Shown piece after piece: positions 48,219-57,397 of a stretch of DNA of 64,000 nt (position 1 is the first letter of the stretch; every line of letters starts with the position of its first letter). The position numbers were made by a program, and so were the translations under genes. The notes beneath the pieces are model-generated. The model saw nothing but the letters and a program-made list of their open reading frames with translations, ran no database searches and was not told the DNA's origin. This DNA comes from Gordonia malaquae NBRC 108250 (GTDB lineage Bacteria; Actinomycetota; Actinomycetes; Mycobacteriales; Mycobacteriaceae): the NCBI RefSeq assembly GCF_000344135.1, contig NZ_BAOP01000020.1, positions 27,260 to 91,259 of the forward strand, given 5' to 3'.

Positions 48219-49622
48219 TCAGTCGAGGTCGTCGTGCCGAACGAGCTGACGCGCGGCCTCGGCGACGGAACCCGACAGCGACGGGTACACCGAGAACGTG
48301 CTCGCGACCTCGGACACCTGCAGCTTGTTCTCCACTGCCAAGGCGATCGGCAGGATCAGTTCTGAGGCGTTCGGCGCGACGACGACGCCACCGATCACCA
48401 CACCGGTCGCGGGGCGGCAGAAGATCTTGATGAAGCCACGACGCAGCCCGGACATCTTGGCCCGGGGATTGGTCTTGAGCGGCAGCATCACGGTGCGGGC
48501 CGGGTACTCCCCCGCGTCGATCGCCTTCTGCGACACTCCGACGTTGGCGATCTCGGGACGCGTGAAGATCGCGGACGCGACGGTCTTGAGCCGCAGCGGG
48601 CTGACACCCTCGCCGAGCGAGTGGTACATCGCGATGCGGCCCTGCATGGCGGCGACGGATGCGAGCGGCAGCAGGCCCGTGCAGTCGCCTGCCGCGTAGA
48701 TGCCGGGCACCGAGGTGCGCGACACGCGGTCGACGGTGATGTAGCCACCACGGTCCACCGCGACGCCAGCATCCTCGAGCCCGAGGCCCTCCGTGTTCGG
48801 AACCGAGCCGACAGTCATCAGGACGTGTGTTCCGACGACGGTCTTGCCGTCCGCGAGGTGAACTGTGGCAGTGGTCTCGTCGCGCGTCACCTCATCGGCA
48901 CGAGCGTGCTTGATGAGTGTGACTCCACGCTCGGAGAAGGCGTCCTCGAGAACGAGTGCAGCGTCCTCGTCCTCGTGCGGGAGCACACGGTCGCGGCTCG
49001 ACACGAGGGTCACCTTGACTCCGAGCTCGGTGTAGGCGTGGGCGAACTCGGCTCCGGTGACACCCGAGCCCACGATGATCAGGTGCTCTGGCAGTTCGGT
49101 CAGGTCGTACAGCTGTCGCCAGTTGAGGACGCGCTCGCCGTCGGGCACCGCAGTCGGAAGCACACGCGGTGATGCGCCGGTCGAGATGAGGACGACGTCG
49201 CCTTCGAACTCCTGCTCCGTGCCGTCTTTGAGAGTGGCCACGACGGTGTGCGCACCGATACCCGGCTTGGTGTCTGCGAGTCGTGCACGCCCCGACACGA
49301 TCTTGACGCCCTCGGAAGTCAGGCGCGCACGGATGTCGGCCGACTGCGCGAACGCGAGGTCCTTCACGCGCTGGTGGATGCGCGGAAGGTCGATCTGTGA
49401 GGCGTCCACCTGCACGCGGACGCCGAGGTCCTGTGCGCGTCGGACGTCGGTGCGAATGCCGGTCGATGCGATGAACGTCTTGGACGGAACGCAGTCCCAC
49501 AGGACGCAGGCGCCGCCGGGTCCGTCGGAATCGATCATCGTGATGTCGGCGCCGTACGCTGCGCCGGCCAGTGCCGCCTCGTACCCGGCCGGGCCTCCAC
49601 CGATGATGACGATTCTGGACAC
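48219..49622 (-). CDS. lpdA: NAD(P)H-quinone dehydrogenase of the LpdA type
   Basis: 467 residues of the pyridine nucleotide-disulfide oxidoreductase family. FAD motif RIVIIGGGPAGYEAALAGAA; the Cys pair is in GGACVLWDCVPSK instead of the lipoamide-dehydrogenase type GGTCLNxGCIPSK; NAD motif LIIVGSGVTGAEFAHAYTEL; FAD motif 2 GIYAAGDCTGLLPLASVAAM. The usual C-terminal HxxxxE dyad of lipoamide dehydrogenase is not present, matching M. tuberculosis LpdA (Rv3303c), a flavoprotein that reduces quinones. It diverges from the cyclotransferase-like gene. Confidence 0.92.
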   Translation of the reverse strand: MSRIVIIGGGPAGYEAALAGAAYGADITMIDSDGPGGACVLWDCVPSKTFIASTGIRTDVRRAQDLGVRVQVDASQIDLPRIHQRVKDLAFAQSADIRARLTSEGVKIVSGRARLADTKPGIGAHTVVATLKDGTEQEFEGDVVLISTGASPRVLPTAVPDGERVLNWRQLYDLTELPEHLIIVGSGVTGAEFAHAYTELGVKVTLVSSRDRVLPHEDEDAALVLEDAFSERGVTLIKHARADEVTRDETTATVHLADGKTVVGTHVLMTVGSVPNTEGLGLEDAGVAVDRGGYITVDRVSRTSVPGIYAAGDCTGLLPLASVAAMQGRIAMYHSLGEGVSPLRLKTVASAIFTRPEIANVGVSQKAIDAGEYPARTVMLPLKTNPRAKMSGLRRGFIKIFCRPATGVVIGGVVVAPNASELILPIALAVENKLQVSEVASTFSVYPSLSGSVAEAARQLVRHDDLD

Positions 49623-49717
49623 AGTGGCACGCTCCTGTACGAAGTGGGACGGATTGACTACTCAAACTTAGCCGGGTCGCGGTTCCGCCGCATCGCGGAA
49701 GCGAATAGGCTGGCCGC

Positions 49718-50206
49718 GTGCCCATCTACGCCGCGTACGCCTCGAACATGGATCCTGCGCAGATGCTGCAGCGAGCTCCCCACTCGCCGATGTCGTCGAC
49801 CGGCTGGTTGTGCGGCTGGCGGCTGACGTTCGCGGGCGACGACATCGGCTGGGAGGGATCCCTCGCGACCGTCACCGAAGACCGCGACGACCCGGACGCT
49901 CGAGTGTTCGTGGTGCTGTACGACGTTCCCGATGAGGACGAGAAGAATCTCGACCAGTGGGAGGGCACCGAGCTCGGTGTCCACCGCAAGATCCGGGCGC
50001 GCGTCGACACCGCTGACGGGCCCGTGCTGGCGTGGCTGTACGTGATCGACGGCTACGAGGGCGGCCTTCCGTCGGCCCGGTACCTCGGTGTGATGGCGGA
50101 CGCCGCCGAAGTCGCAGGCGCACCCGCCGACTACGTCCAACGCCTCCGCCTGCACGAAGCGCGCAACGTCGGCCCCGGCCCCGCCGCGCCCCTCGACGAC
50201 GACTGA
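49718..50206 (+). CDS. Gamma-glutamylcyclotransferase-like protein
   Basis: 162 residues. The N-terminal strand MPIYAAYASNMDPAQMLQRA, with the A/G-SNM loop, then GWLCGWRLTFAG, RVFVVLYDVPDEDEKNLDQW (the position of the catalytic Glu is in the DEDEKNLDQWEG helix) and AWLYVIDGYEGGLPSARYLG match the AIG2/GGCT-like fold. The true substrate is unknown. GTG start at 49718, with 95 bases to lpdA on the other strand. Confidence 0.83.
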   Translation: MPIYAAYASNMDPAQMLQRAPHSPMSSTGWLCGWRLTFAGDDIGWEGSLATVTEDRDDPDARVFVVLYDVPDEDEKNLDQWEGTELGVHRKIRARVDTADGPVLAWLYVIDGYEGGLPSARYLGVMADAAEVAGAPADYVQRLRLHEARNVGPGPAAPLDDD

Positions 50207-50217
50207 CCGCGTCTCGG

Positions 50218-50290
50218 CTGCGCTCCCCGAACAGGGCGCGCTCGACGGACAGGGTGCGCTCCCCGATCCTCGAGCGCAGTCGAGAGGTGG
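50218..50290. repeat. Short reiterated intergenic sequence
   Basis: TGCGCTCCCCGA occurs at 50219 and 50255, and CAGGGCGCGCTC / CAGGGTGCGCTC alternate between them, followed by CTCGAGCGCAGTCGAG. This kind of GGAGCGCA-rich spacer between convergent genes is common in this group. It is too short to be called a mobile element and may contain a termination hairpin. Confidence 0.4.
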
Positions 50291-50293
50291 GGC

Positions 50294-51457
50294 TCAGACT
50301 CCGAGAACCACTCCCGCCAGGGTCGCGATCCCGACGCCGAGTGCGCGTTCGTCGATGTCGAAGTTCGGTTGGTGAAGGTCGCACATCGGTCCGGTACCGC
50401 TCCACACGCCGAGTCGCGCCATGGCGCCGGGCACCTTCTCCAAGTACCAGGCGAAGTCCTCCCCGCCGGGCGACTGCGGTGTGTCGACCTCTGCATCGGG
50501 ACCGATTCCGGCAACGGCGTGACGCAGCATCTGGACCGAGTCGACGTCGTTCACCACCGGCGGCACACCGCGGAAGTATGTGATGTCGCACGCGACGCCG
50601 AGCGGTGCCGCGATCTCGCCGATCACGCTGCGGACCAGCGGTTCGAGCAGCTGCCACGTCTCGTGATCACCGGTCCGGACGGTGCCGCGCATGCGACCCT
50701 CTTGCGGGATCGCATTCGGAGCGTTGCCGGAGTGGACGGCGCCCCAGGCCATGACGGTCCCCGACCGCGGGTCGACGCGGCGCGACAGGATGCCGGGCAG
50801 CCCGGTGATGATCGCGCCCATCGCGTACACGAGGTCGCTGGTGAGGTGCGGGCGTGAGCTGTGACCGCCGGGCCCGTGCAGATGCACTTCCACTCGGTCG
50901 GCCGCAGACGTGAGCGGCCCGGGTCGCAGGCCCACGGTGCCCACCTTGAGATGGGGGTCGCAATGCAACGCGAAGATCCGACTCAGCCCGTCGGTCACCC
51001 CGGCGTCGATCGCGTCGAGCGCTCCTCCGGGCATCACCTCTTCGGCGGCCTGGAACAGCAGGCGCACACCGACTTTGAGGTCGCCCGCCTTGTGGATCTC
51101 GTTCAGCAGCATGCCGACGCCCATCAGGATCGCGGCGTGCGCGTCGTGTCCGCACGAGTGCGAGACGCCCTCGTTGCGCGACGCGAACGGCAGGCCGGTC
51201 TGCTCGGGGACGGGCAGCCCGTCGAGGTCGGCGCGCAGACCGATGCGCGGTGCGTCGACCGGTCCGAGATCGCACACCACACCGGTGCCTTTGGGCAGCA
51301 CGGTCGGGGCGAGACCGGCCTCGGTCAGGACACGTACGACGGTCGCGGTCGTCTTCGTCTCGGCCATCGACAGCTCGGGCGACGCGTGGATCTCACGCCG
51401 CAGGGCGATCACCTGGTCGAGGTTGGCGGCGAGCCAGTCCTCGATGACCGGATTCAT
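50294..51457 (-). CDS. M20-family amidohydrolase (AmiA type)
   Basis: 387 residues, metal-dependent peptidase/N-acyl amino acid hydrolase family. Metal and catalytic motifs are SHSCGHDAHAAILMGVG, LLFQAAEEVMPGGALDAID, LHCDPHLKVGTVGLRPGPLT and the C-terminal QSPGGEDFAWYLEKVPGAM. Members cleave N-acetyl or aromatic acyl amides such as hippurate. Its start codon shares one base with the stop of the enoyl-CoA hydratase gene, so the two are co-translated. Corresponds in position to M. tuberculosis amiA1/amiB1, of which only one is present here. Confidence 0.92.
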   Translation of the reverse strand: MNPVIEDWLAANLDQVIALRREIHASPELSMAETKTTATVVRVLTEAGLAPTVLPKGTGVVCDLGPVDAPRIGLRADLDGLPVPEQTGLPFASRNEGVSHSCGHDAHAAILMGVGMLLNEIHKAGDLKVGVRLLFQAAEEVMPGGALDAIDAGVTDGLSRIFALHCDPHLKVGTVGLRPGPLTSAADRVEVHLHGPGGHSSRPHLTSDLVYAMGAIITGLPGILSRRVDPRSGTVMAWGAVHSGNAPNAIPQEGRMRGTVRTGDHETWQLLEPLVRSVIGEIAAPLGVACDITYFRGVPPVVNDVDSVQMLRHAVAGIGPDAEVDTPQSPGGEDFAWYLEKVPGAMARLGVWSGTGPMCDLHQPNFDIDERALGVGIATLAGVVLGV

Positions 51458-52152
51458 CAGAGGAGAGTCGCCGGGGTCGGCGTGTTCAGATCATCGAGCA
51501 GCGGCAGACGCAGGCCGCGCTTGATGACGGCCTGGTTGTCGCCGACGAGCGCGGTCCGAGTACGGGCCACCTCGCGAGCACGTTCGAGAAGCGCGTCGGC
51601 ACCGACGGCCTCGTCGACGATCCCGGCGGCGACAGCGTCGTCGCCGCCGTACCGACGACTGGTCAGCATCGCCTCGGTGGCGGTCGCATCCGGCATGCGG
51701 GTGCGGACCAGCGCGGCCATACCGCGAGTGAAAGGCATGTTGAGCGCAGCCTCGGGCAGCGACCAGAACCCACGATCGTTGCGCATGATTCGGTGGTCCG
51801 CACACAGCGCGAGCATCGCGCCCGCACCGAACGCGTGGCCGTTGATCGCGACGATCACCGGCGCGGGAACGGTCAAGACCTTGGCGTACAACGCGTGGAC
51901 GGTGTCGAGGTACGCGGGAAGCTTGTCACCGTTGGCGAACACGTAGTCGGTGTCGAGGCCGTTGGAGAAGAACTTTCCGGTCGCCGAGATGATCAGCGGC
52001 TTCCGCGCGGCGACCGCCTCGTCGATCAGAGCGGTCACCGACGGCATCCACTCGACGCCGAATCGGTTCTCCGGATTGGTCTCGTCCAATTCGACGCCTT
52101 CGGCGCCCAGATAGAGCTCGGCTGCGTCATCGGTCACGTTCAAGTACGGCAT
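51457..52152 (-). CDS. Enoyl-CoA hydratase/isomerase family protein
   Basis: 231 residues of the crotonase fold: AVAARKPLIISATGKFFSNG near residue 55, then VIVAINGHAFGAGAMLALCA with the oxyanion-hole Gly. It is shorter than typical hydratases (about 260) and the two catalytic Glu are not obvious (NMPFTRGMAALVRTRMP), which favours isomerase-like or degenerate activity. It is first in the run with the amidohydrolase and diverges from PNP, 49 bases away. Confidence 0.85.
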   Translation of the reverse strand: MPYLNVTDDAAELYLGAEGVELDETNPENRFGVEWMPSVTALIDEAVAARKPLIISATGKFFSNGLDTDYVFANGDKLPAYLDTVHALYAKVLTVPAPVIVAINGHAFGAGAMLALCADHRIMRNDRGFWSLPEAALNMPFTRGMAALVRTRMPDATATEAMLTSRRYGGDDAVAAGIVDEAVGADALLERAREVARTRTALVGDNQAVIKRGLRLPLLDDLNTPTPATLL

Positions 52153-52153
52153 A

Positions 52154-52193
52154 GCTGAGAACCATATCGTAGGGCTGAGAACCGTATCTTAGG
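52154..52193. promoter_or_regulatory. Tandem 20-bp repeat in the divergent PNP promoter
   Basis: Two adjacent copies of GCTGAGAACCRTATCKTAGG (two differences) fill almost all of the 49-base gap between the enoyl-CoA hydratase and PNP genes. The 20-bp period is close to two helical turns. They look like binding sites placed for a dimer of dimers; no regulator is encoded nearby. Confidence 0.6.
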
Positions 52194-52201
52194 CTTGTCC
52201 C

Positions 52202-53008
52202 ATGGATCCGACCGTCGACCCCGATGCCGCCGCGATCGCCGCGGCAGCCACCATCTCCGCCGAGACCGACTGCACCCGACACGACGTGGCGGTGGTGCTC
52301 GGGTCCGGATGGGCGCCGGCCGCCGACGCGATAGGGACGCCGGTCGCCGAGATCCCGATGGTCCGCGTACCCGGCTTCACACCACCGTCTGCACAGGGTC
52401 ACGCAGGTGTCATCCGGTCGGTACAACTCGAAGGCGTCCGGGTGCTCGTCCTCCTGGGGCGCACACACGCGTACGAGGGCCACGACCTGGCCCGGGTCGT
52501 CCATCCAGTCCGAACCGCTGCCGCGGCGGGCGCCCACACCGTGGTCCTGACGAATGCTGCGGGCGGCATCGCTCCGGGGCTGTCCGTCGGTCAGCCAGTA
52601 CTCATCTCGGACCAACTCAATCTGACCGGTCGCTCACCGCTGCGCGGCGCGCACTTCGTGAACATGGTCGACGCGTACCGGCCGTCGCTGCGCGAGATCG
52701 CTCGGCGAGTGGATCCTGACCTCGTCGACGGCGTGTACGCGGGGCTGCCCGGCCCGCAGTACGAGACGCCCGCCGAGATCCGCATGCTGGCGACGATGGG
52801 CGCCGACCTCGTCGGCATGTCGACGGTCCATGAGACGATCGCCGCGCGTGCCGCGGGCGTCGACGTCCTGGGTCTGTCGCTGGTGACGAACCTCGCCGCG
52901 GGCATCACCGGTGAGGCGCTCGATCACGCCGAGGTGCTCGCCGTGGGCCGGGAGTCGGCGACGCGGATGGGCGCACTGCTCCGCTCGGTGATCTCCGAGA
53001 TCGCCTGA
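52202..53008 (+). CDS. Purine nucleoside phosphorylase
   Basis: 268 residues, trimeric PNP family; splits inosine and guanosine to base and ribose 1-phosphate. Signature [20 protein letters not shown]; the phosphate-binding GSGW in [32 protein letters not shown], and [20 protein letters not shown] with the base-binding Glu. Counterpart of M. tuberculosis deoD (punA). The stop shares a base with the start of the phosphohexomutase gene (TGATG). Its purine-salvage role fits the nearby upp and add genes. Confidence 0.94.
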   Translation: MDPTVDPDAAAIAAAATISAETDCTRHDVAVVLGSGWAPAADAIGTPVAEIPMVRVPGFTPPSAQGHAGVIRSVQLEGVRVLVLLGRTHAYEGHDLARVVHPVRTAAAAGAHTVVLTNAAGGIAPGLSVGQPVLISDQLNLTGRSPLRGAHFVNMVDAYRPSLREIARRVDPDLVDGVYAGLPGPQYETPAEIRMLATMGADLVGMSTVHETIAARAAGVDVLGLSLVTNLAAGITGEALDHAEVLAVGRESATRMGALLRSVISEIA

Positions 53009-54531
53009 TGCTGTCGTTCGGGACCGCCGGTCTGCGCGGTCCGGTGCGCGACGGTCCCGACGGCATGAACGTGGAGAACGTCGTGCGTGCGACCGCCGGC
53101 CTCGCCGCGTGGCTCGTCGACAATGGCGACGCCGGACGGACCGTTGTGGTCGGCCGCGATGCCCGCCACGGGTCCGAGGCGTTCGCCGACGCCGCGCGCG
53201 AGGTGTTCGCGAGTGCCGGGTTCGACGTCGTCGGCCTGCCCGAGCCCGGCCCGACGCCCCTCGTCGCGTTCGCCTGCCGTGCGTTGGACGCAGCGGCGGG
53301 CGTCATGATCACCGCGTCGCACAATCCGCCCGCCGACAACGGCTACAAGGTGTACCTCGATGGAGGTGCACAGCTCATCAGCCCGGACGACCGGGACATC
53401 GAAGCCGCGATCGGCGCGGTCGATCCCTCATCCGTCCGGCGCACGACGCCGGTCGACGATGGCCGCGGCGGCCGGATCCGCGACGACTATCTAGCACGGC
53501 TCGCCGCCCGATTCCCTCGCTCCGACGGTCCGCCGGTGCGAATCGCGCTCACCGCGATGCACGGAGTCGGCGGCGCGCTTGCCGTCGAGGCACTTGCCCA
53601 CGCCGGCTTCACCGACGTCCATACGGTGCCCGAGCAGTTCGCCCCCGACCCGGACTTCCCCACCGTCGCGTTCCCCAATCCGGAGGAACCCGGAGCGACC
53701 GACCTCCTGCTCGCCACCGGCCGCCGCGTGGACGCCGATCTCCTCATCGCCCTCGATCCGGATGCGGACCGGTGCGCGGTCGGGGTCCGAGACGGCGACA
53801 GTTGGCGCATGCTGACCGGCGACGAGACCGGTGCCCTGCTCGGCGATGCGATCATGCAGTCCGCCCCCTCGGGTTCGGTGGTCGCCAGTTCGATCGTGTC
53901 GGGAACGCTGATGCACACGATCGCCGTGTCGCGAGGCTTTGACGCGCGCCGCACCCTCACCGGGTTCAAATGGCTGGTCCGCGCCGGTGAACCACTCGTC
54001 TACGCGTACGAGGAAGCGCTCGGGCACTGCGTGGATCCCGACGCCGTCCGAGACAAGGACGGCGTCGCCGCGACAGTCGCGTGCGCGTTGATCGCCCGAG
54101 CCTGGCAGGATCGCGGCGGATTGTCGGCGGCACTGGACACGCTGATGGCCCGACACGGGGTCCACGTGACCAGCCAACAGTCGGTTCGCTTCGACGACGC
54201 CGCCGAGGGTGCGGCACTACTGCGTCGGTTACGTGAACGACCCCCGACCGCAGTCGGCGGCTTCACGATGACGGTCGCCGACTACGCCGACCGAACTGAC
54301 GGACTGCGGACAGACGGCCTTGAACTGGTCGGGAGCGACGACGCAGGCGGAACGCTGCGCGTGATGGTGCGCCCGAGCGGCACCGAACCCAAGATCAAGT
54401 TCTACGGCCAGGTGACCCGGCCTGCCGACATCGATACCGTGAGGGCAGTCCGCGACCGCGCGGCCGCCACCTTGCAACGCGCAGTCGACAGTGTGCTGGA
54501 CGCGTCACGCACCGAGGAGTCGAACCGATGA
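53008..54531 (+). CDS. pmmB: Phosphohexomutase (PmmB type)
   Basis: 507 residues of the alpha-D-phosphohexomutase family. The phosphoserine loop is GVMITASHNPPADNGYKVY (Ser of TASHNP), the metal loop DPDADRCAVGVRDGD, the sugar-binding loop in TGFKWLVRAGEPLVYAYEEA, and the phosphate-binding RPSGTEPKIKFYGQ at the C-terminus. It may interconvert ribose 1- and 5-phosphate or hexose phosphates; its coupling to PNP, which releases ribose 1-phosphate, makes the pentose reaction attractive. It overlaps the next gene by four bases. Confidence 0.93.
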   Translation: MLSFGTAGLRGPVRDGPDGMNVENVVRATAGLAAWLVDNGDAGRTVVVGRDARHGSEAFADAAREVFASAGFDVVGLPEPGPTPLVAFACRALDAAAGVMITASHNPPADNGYKVYLDGGAQLISPDDRDIEAAIGAVDPSSVRRTTPVDDGRGGRIRDDYLARLAARFPRSDGPPVRIALTAMHGVGGALAVEALAHAGFTDVHTVPEQFAPDPDFPTVAFPNPEEPGATDLLLATGRRVDADLLIALDPDADRCAVGVRDGDSWRMLTGDETGALLGDAIMQSAPSGSVVASSIVSGTLMHTIAVSRGFDARRTLTGFKWLVRAGEPLVYAYEEALGHCVDPDAVRDKDGVAATVACALIARAWQDRGGLSAALDTLMARHGVHVTSQQSVRFDDAAEGAALLRRLRERPPTAVGGFTMTVADYADRTDGLRTDGLELVGSDDAGGTLRVMVRPSGTEPKIKFYGQVTRPADIDTVRAVRDRAAATLQRAVDSVLDASRTEESNR

Positions 54532-55160
54532 CCTACCCGCCGAACGGGCAGTTCCCGAACCAGTATCCGACGAATCCGCCCGAGCCTCCTCGGTCGCAGT
54601 GGTCGTCCCCCGCTGTGGTGGCCGCGGTGATCGCCGGCGTCGTGGTCCTGGCAGGCGGTGTCATCGCCGCGGTGTACTTCGCCAAGAGCGACAACTCCGA
54701 TACCGCGGGACCCACATCCTCCTCGACCGACCAGCAGGGGCCCGTATCGCAGTCGACGGTGACGGTCACCGGGACGCCGGACGTGACGACCACCTACACG
54801 CCGTCGCCGGCCACCACCACACAGACCCACGACGCACCCACCGTGATCGGCGCCGACCGGCAGGGATTCACATCGATCAGCGCGGCACGATGCAACGCCG
54901 ACGACGACGCCGTGTTCGTCGGCTACACCGCACGCTCGCACGTCGTGATCTGCCAGGTCGGTTCGGACACCTCACGCCTGTACTACAAGGGCTACGCGGA
55001 AGGCGACTCGATCGAGGTCGGGTATCCGAGCCGGTCGGGCGACACCTTCGACGCGCAGAACGGCAGCACCGTCTACCGTGTGTCGCCGTCCGCGTTGACA
55101 ATCCTCGTACCCGGCGACAGTCCCACCGTCGAGCCCATGATCAGTTCCTGGGTGAACTGA
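54528..55160 (+). CDS. Single-pass membrane protein with Ser/Thr-rich stalk
   Basis: 210 residues. A Pro/Asn-rich cytoplasmic start (PPNGQFPNQYPTNPPEPP) leads to one membrane helix (VVAAVIAGVVVLAGGVIAAV, about 29-48), then a Ser/Thr-rich stalk to about residue 105 and a small external domain with two Cys (ARCNADDDAVFVGYTARSHV, VICQVGSDTSRLYYKGYAEG). Similar layouts are found in serine/threonine-kinase-associated membrane proteins of this order. I cannot name a family. Start overlaps pmmB (ATGA); the last 20 bases overlap the DUF1275 gene tail to tail. Confidence 0.75.
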   Translation: MTYPPNGQFPNQYPTNPPEPPRSQWSSPAVVAAVIAGVVVLAGGVIAAVYFAKSDNSDTAGPTSSSTDQQGPVSQSTVTVTGTPDVTTTYTPSPATTTQTHDAPTVIGADRQGFTSISAARCNADDDAVFVGYTARSHVVICQVGSDTSRLYYKGYAEGDSIEVGYPSRSGDTFDAQNGSTVYRVSPSALTILVPGDSPTVEPMISSWVN

Positions 55161-55788
55161 CCTTCCGCACCCGCCACGCAGCGACGGTGGCCACCGCCAT
55201 CACCGCGGCGACCGGCCACAGCGCCGACACGCCCCACGCGACGTAGAGCAGCGCACCGAGCAGCGAGCCCGCGGCCAACGCCGACCACATGCCGAGATAG
55301 CGGACCCACCTCCACCGGGGACCGCCGAGCAACGCCGCACCGACCTGTTGGGCCGCTTTGACAAGCGTCCCGGTCATGTACGTCAGCCCGATCGACACTT
55401 CGCCGTCCCGCAGGAACGTCGCGTTCATGACGCCCATCGCGACCGCGACCCCGAGGATCGGCGGGACTGCCGACGACATGACACTCAGCGCGGCCGAAGC
55501 GGCCACCAACAGAGTCGACGCCGCCAGGACGGTGACGCGGCCGTCGCGCACTCGGGAGAGCAGTGCGCCGATGACGCCGCCGACGAAGAACAGCACGATC
55601 AGACCGACCGCACGCCCGGCATCGGCCCAGCGCAGGTCGACGGCTTCCGCCGACATGCGCGTGGTGTTGCCGCTCATGAACGAGACGAAGTACCCGCCGA
55701 GGTGCAAGAATCCGATCGCGTCGAGGCTTCCCGCTACGGCGGCCAGCACGAGTGCCAGGGCCACCTCGCGGCCACGTGCAGACTGCAC
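55141..55788 (-). CDS. YoaK/DUF1275 membrane protein
   Basis: 215 residues with about six membrane helices. DUF1275 marks are DAIGFLHLGGYFVSFMSGNT and the second-half TYMTGTLVKAAQQVGAALLG. The transported solute, if any, is unknown. It starts five bases after the upp stop on the same strand, so it may be co-transcribed with upp, but no uracil transport role is established for this family. Confidence 0.87.
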   Translation of the reverse strand: MQSARGREVALALVLAAVAGSLDAIGFLHLGGYFVSFMSGNTTRMSAEAVDLRWADAGRAVGLIVLFFVGGVIGALLSRVRDGRVTVLAASTLLVAASAALSVMSSAVPPILGVAVAMGVMNATFLRDGEVSIGLTYMTGTLVKAAQQVGAALLGGPRWRWVRYLGMWSALAAGSLLGALLYVAWGVSALWPVAAVMAVATVAAWRVRKVSSPRN

Positions 55789-55792
55789 CGAG

Positions 55793-56443
55793 TCAGCGGG
55801 GGCCGAACTGGCGGTCGCCTGCGTCGCCGAGTCCCGGCACGATGAACGAGTCCTCGTTGAGATGCTCGTCGATCGCGCCGATCACCAGGCGCAGGCCGCG
55901 GTGCGCGGACCCCTGCAGTGCGGCGACGCCTTCCGGAGCGCCGACGACACACACCGCGGTGAGGTCGGTGGCGCCGCGTTCGGCGAGCAGGTCGAGCGTG
56001 TGGATCAGCGAACCTCCGGTCGCGAGCATCGGGTCGAGCACGTAGACGGGCTGGCCGGACAGGTCCGCGGGCAATGACGCGAGGTACTCGACGGGCTGCG
56101 CGGTCTCCTCGTCGCGTCCGACACCGACGAATCCGATCCTGGCGTCGGGCAGCACCGCCAGCGCCGATTCGAGCATGCCCAGACCCGCACGAAGGACCGG
56201 CACGAACATCGGTGGCGTCGAGACGCGTGCTCCGGGCGCGACGGCGACCGGCGTCTGGACGTCGATCTCATCGACGTCCACGTCGGCGAACGCCTCGTAA
56301 ACCAGCATCTGCGACAGGCGGGCGAGCGCGCTGCGGAACGCCGTGTTGTCGGTGGCCTGGTCTCGCAAGATCGACAGCCAGGCACGGGTCAGCGGATGGT
56401 CGACGACGCGCACATGCACGCCGTCGTCGGAAGCCGAAGTCAT
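55793..56443 (-). CDS. upp: Uracil phosphoribosyltransferase
   Basis: 216 residues, salvage of uracil to UMP with PRPP. Markers are [20 protein letters not shown] near the start, [20 protein letters not shown], the PRPP loop [20 protein letters not shown] and the uracil-binding [17 protein letters not shown] at the end. Full length. It forms a nucleotide-salvage neighbourhood with PNP, pmmB and add. The gene order matches M. tuberculosis deoD-pmmB-upp. Confidence 0.95.
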   Translation of the reverse strand: MTSASDDGVHVRVVDHPLTRAWLSILRDQATDNTAFRSALARLSQMLVYEAFADVDVDEIDVQTPVAVAPGARVSTPPMFVPVLRAGLGMLESALAVLPDARIGFVGVGRDEETAQPVEYLASLPADLSGQPVYVLDPMLATGGSLIHTLDLLAERGATDLTAVCVVGAPEGVAALQGSAHRGLRLVIGAIDEHLNEDSFIVPGLGDAGDRQFGPR

Positions 56444-56467
56444 GCGCAGATCTTATGCCGGGCCCGA

Positions 56468-57397
56468 TCACCTCGGGCGGTAGAAGCCCTCGAAGGTCTG
56501 CCCGGCGTTGGTCGTCCGCAGAGGCGTGACACCCACCGGATCGCCTCCGGTCTCGACGAACTGGTTGTTCCCGATGTACATCGCGACGTGACCGGACCAG
56601 ACTGCGAGATCACCCGGCATCAGTTCAGACTGCGACACTTGGACGCCCGCGAGGTCCTGATCCTGCGCGAGTCGCGGCAGATCGAGTCCGGCCTGTCGAT
56701 ACGCCCATTGGGTGAATCCGCTGCAGTCGAAACCGTCGGTGGTGGTGCCTCCCCACACGTACGGGGTGCCTTGGACACTCAATGCCGCCCTCACGGCACG
56801 TGCGGCACGTTCGTTCGGCGCCTGCACCACGGTCCCGTCGGGCAGCACGACCTGCGTCCCCGTTCCGCCGACCGAGGTCGGCCCGGCGCCTCGCGGACTG
56901 ACCTCAGCGGGCGCCCGATGCCGCTCCAGCGCCGCCGTGTCGTCAGCCAGTTCAGTCTGCGCCCGCCTGACCACCGCGACTCCACGCTCGATGTGGTCGA
57001 GCGCGAGCGGAACCAATGCGGCGAGCCCGGCAGGAGTCGCGACGGACCCGAGCGCACCGGCGGCCGCGACGAAGGAGTCCACAAGTCCGTTCAGTTCGGT
57101 GTTCGCCGCTTTGACGTGCGCGGCCGCCGCTGCGATGACGGTGGCGACATCGGCGCCGTCGTCTCCGACGGTGCGGTCGGTCTGCGCCAGGACCCGTACT
57201 CTGGCCGCCGCCGCGTCAGCGCCGGTCCCCCGCCATCGCGCCGACGTCGCCGTCATCGTCCGCTCGGACTGGTCGGCAGCCGCTCCGAGGGTCTGTGTCG
57301 ACTGAGCCAGCGCTGCGGTGGCCCCCGTGGGAAGGTCACCGGTGCCCAGCGTTGCGATCAGCACCTTCAGCGGCGCGATGAGCACGTCGGCGATCAT
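56468..57397 (-). CDS. NlpC/P60 hydrolase with WXG-like N-terminal region
   Basis: 309 residues. The C-terminal NlpC/P60 domain is complete: catalytic Cys in DGFDCSGFTQWAYRQAGLDL, His in DLAVWSGHVAMYIGNNQFV. This fold cuts the D-Glu-mDAP bond of peptidoglycan. The N-terminal 170 residues are Ala-rich and helical (ATLGTGDLPTGATAALAQST, RWRGTGADAAAARVRVLAQT), like a WXG100/ESX helical hairpin, and no Sec signal is seen, so export by a type VII system is likely. Its start overlaps the EspC-like gene by four bases, which makes the pair a probable co-secreted unit. Confidence 0.85.
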   Translation of the reverse strand: MIADVLIAPLKVLIATLGTGDLPTGATAALAQSTQTLGAAADQSERTMTATSARWRGTGADAAAARVRVLAQTDRTVGDDGADVATVIAAAAAHVKAANTELNGLVDSFVAAAGALGSVATPAGLAALVPLALDHIERGVAVVRRAQTELADDTAALERHRAPAEVSPRGAGPTSVGGTGTQVVLPDGTVVQAPNERAARAVRAALSVQGTPYVWGGTTTDGFDCSGFTQWAYRQAGLDLPRLAQDQDLAGVQVSQSELMPGDLAVWSGHVAMYIGNNQFVETGGDPVGVTPLRTTNAGQTFEGFYRPR

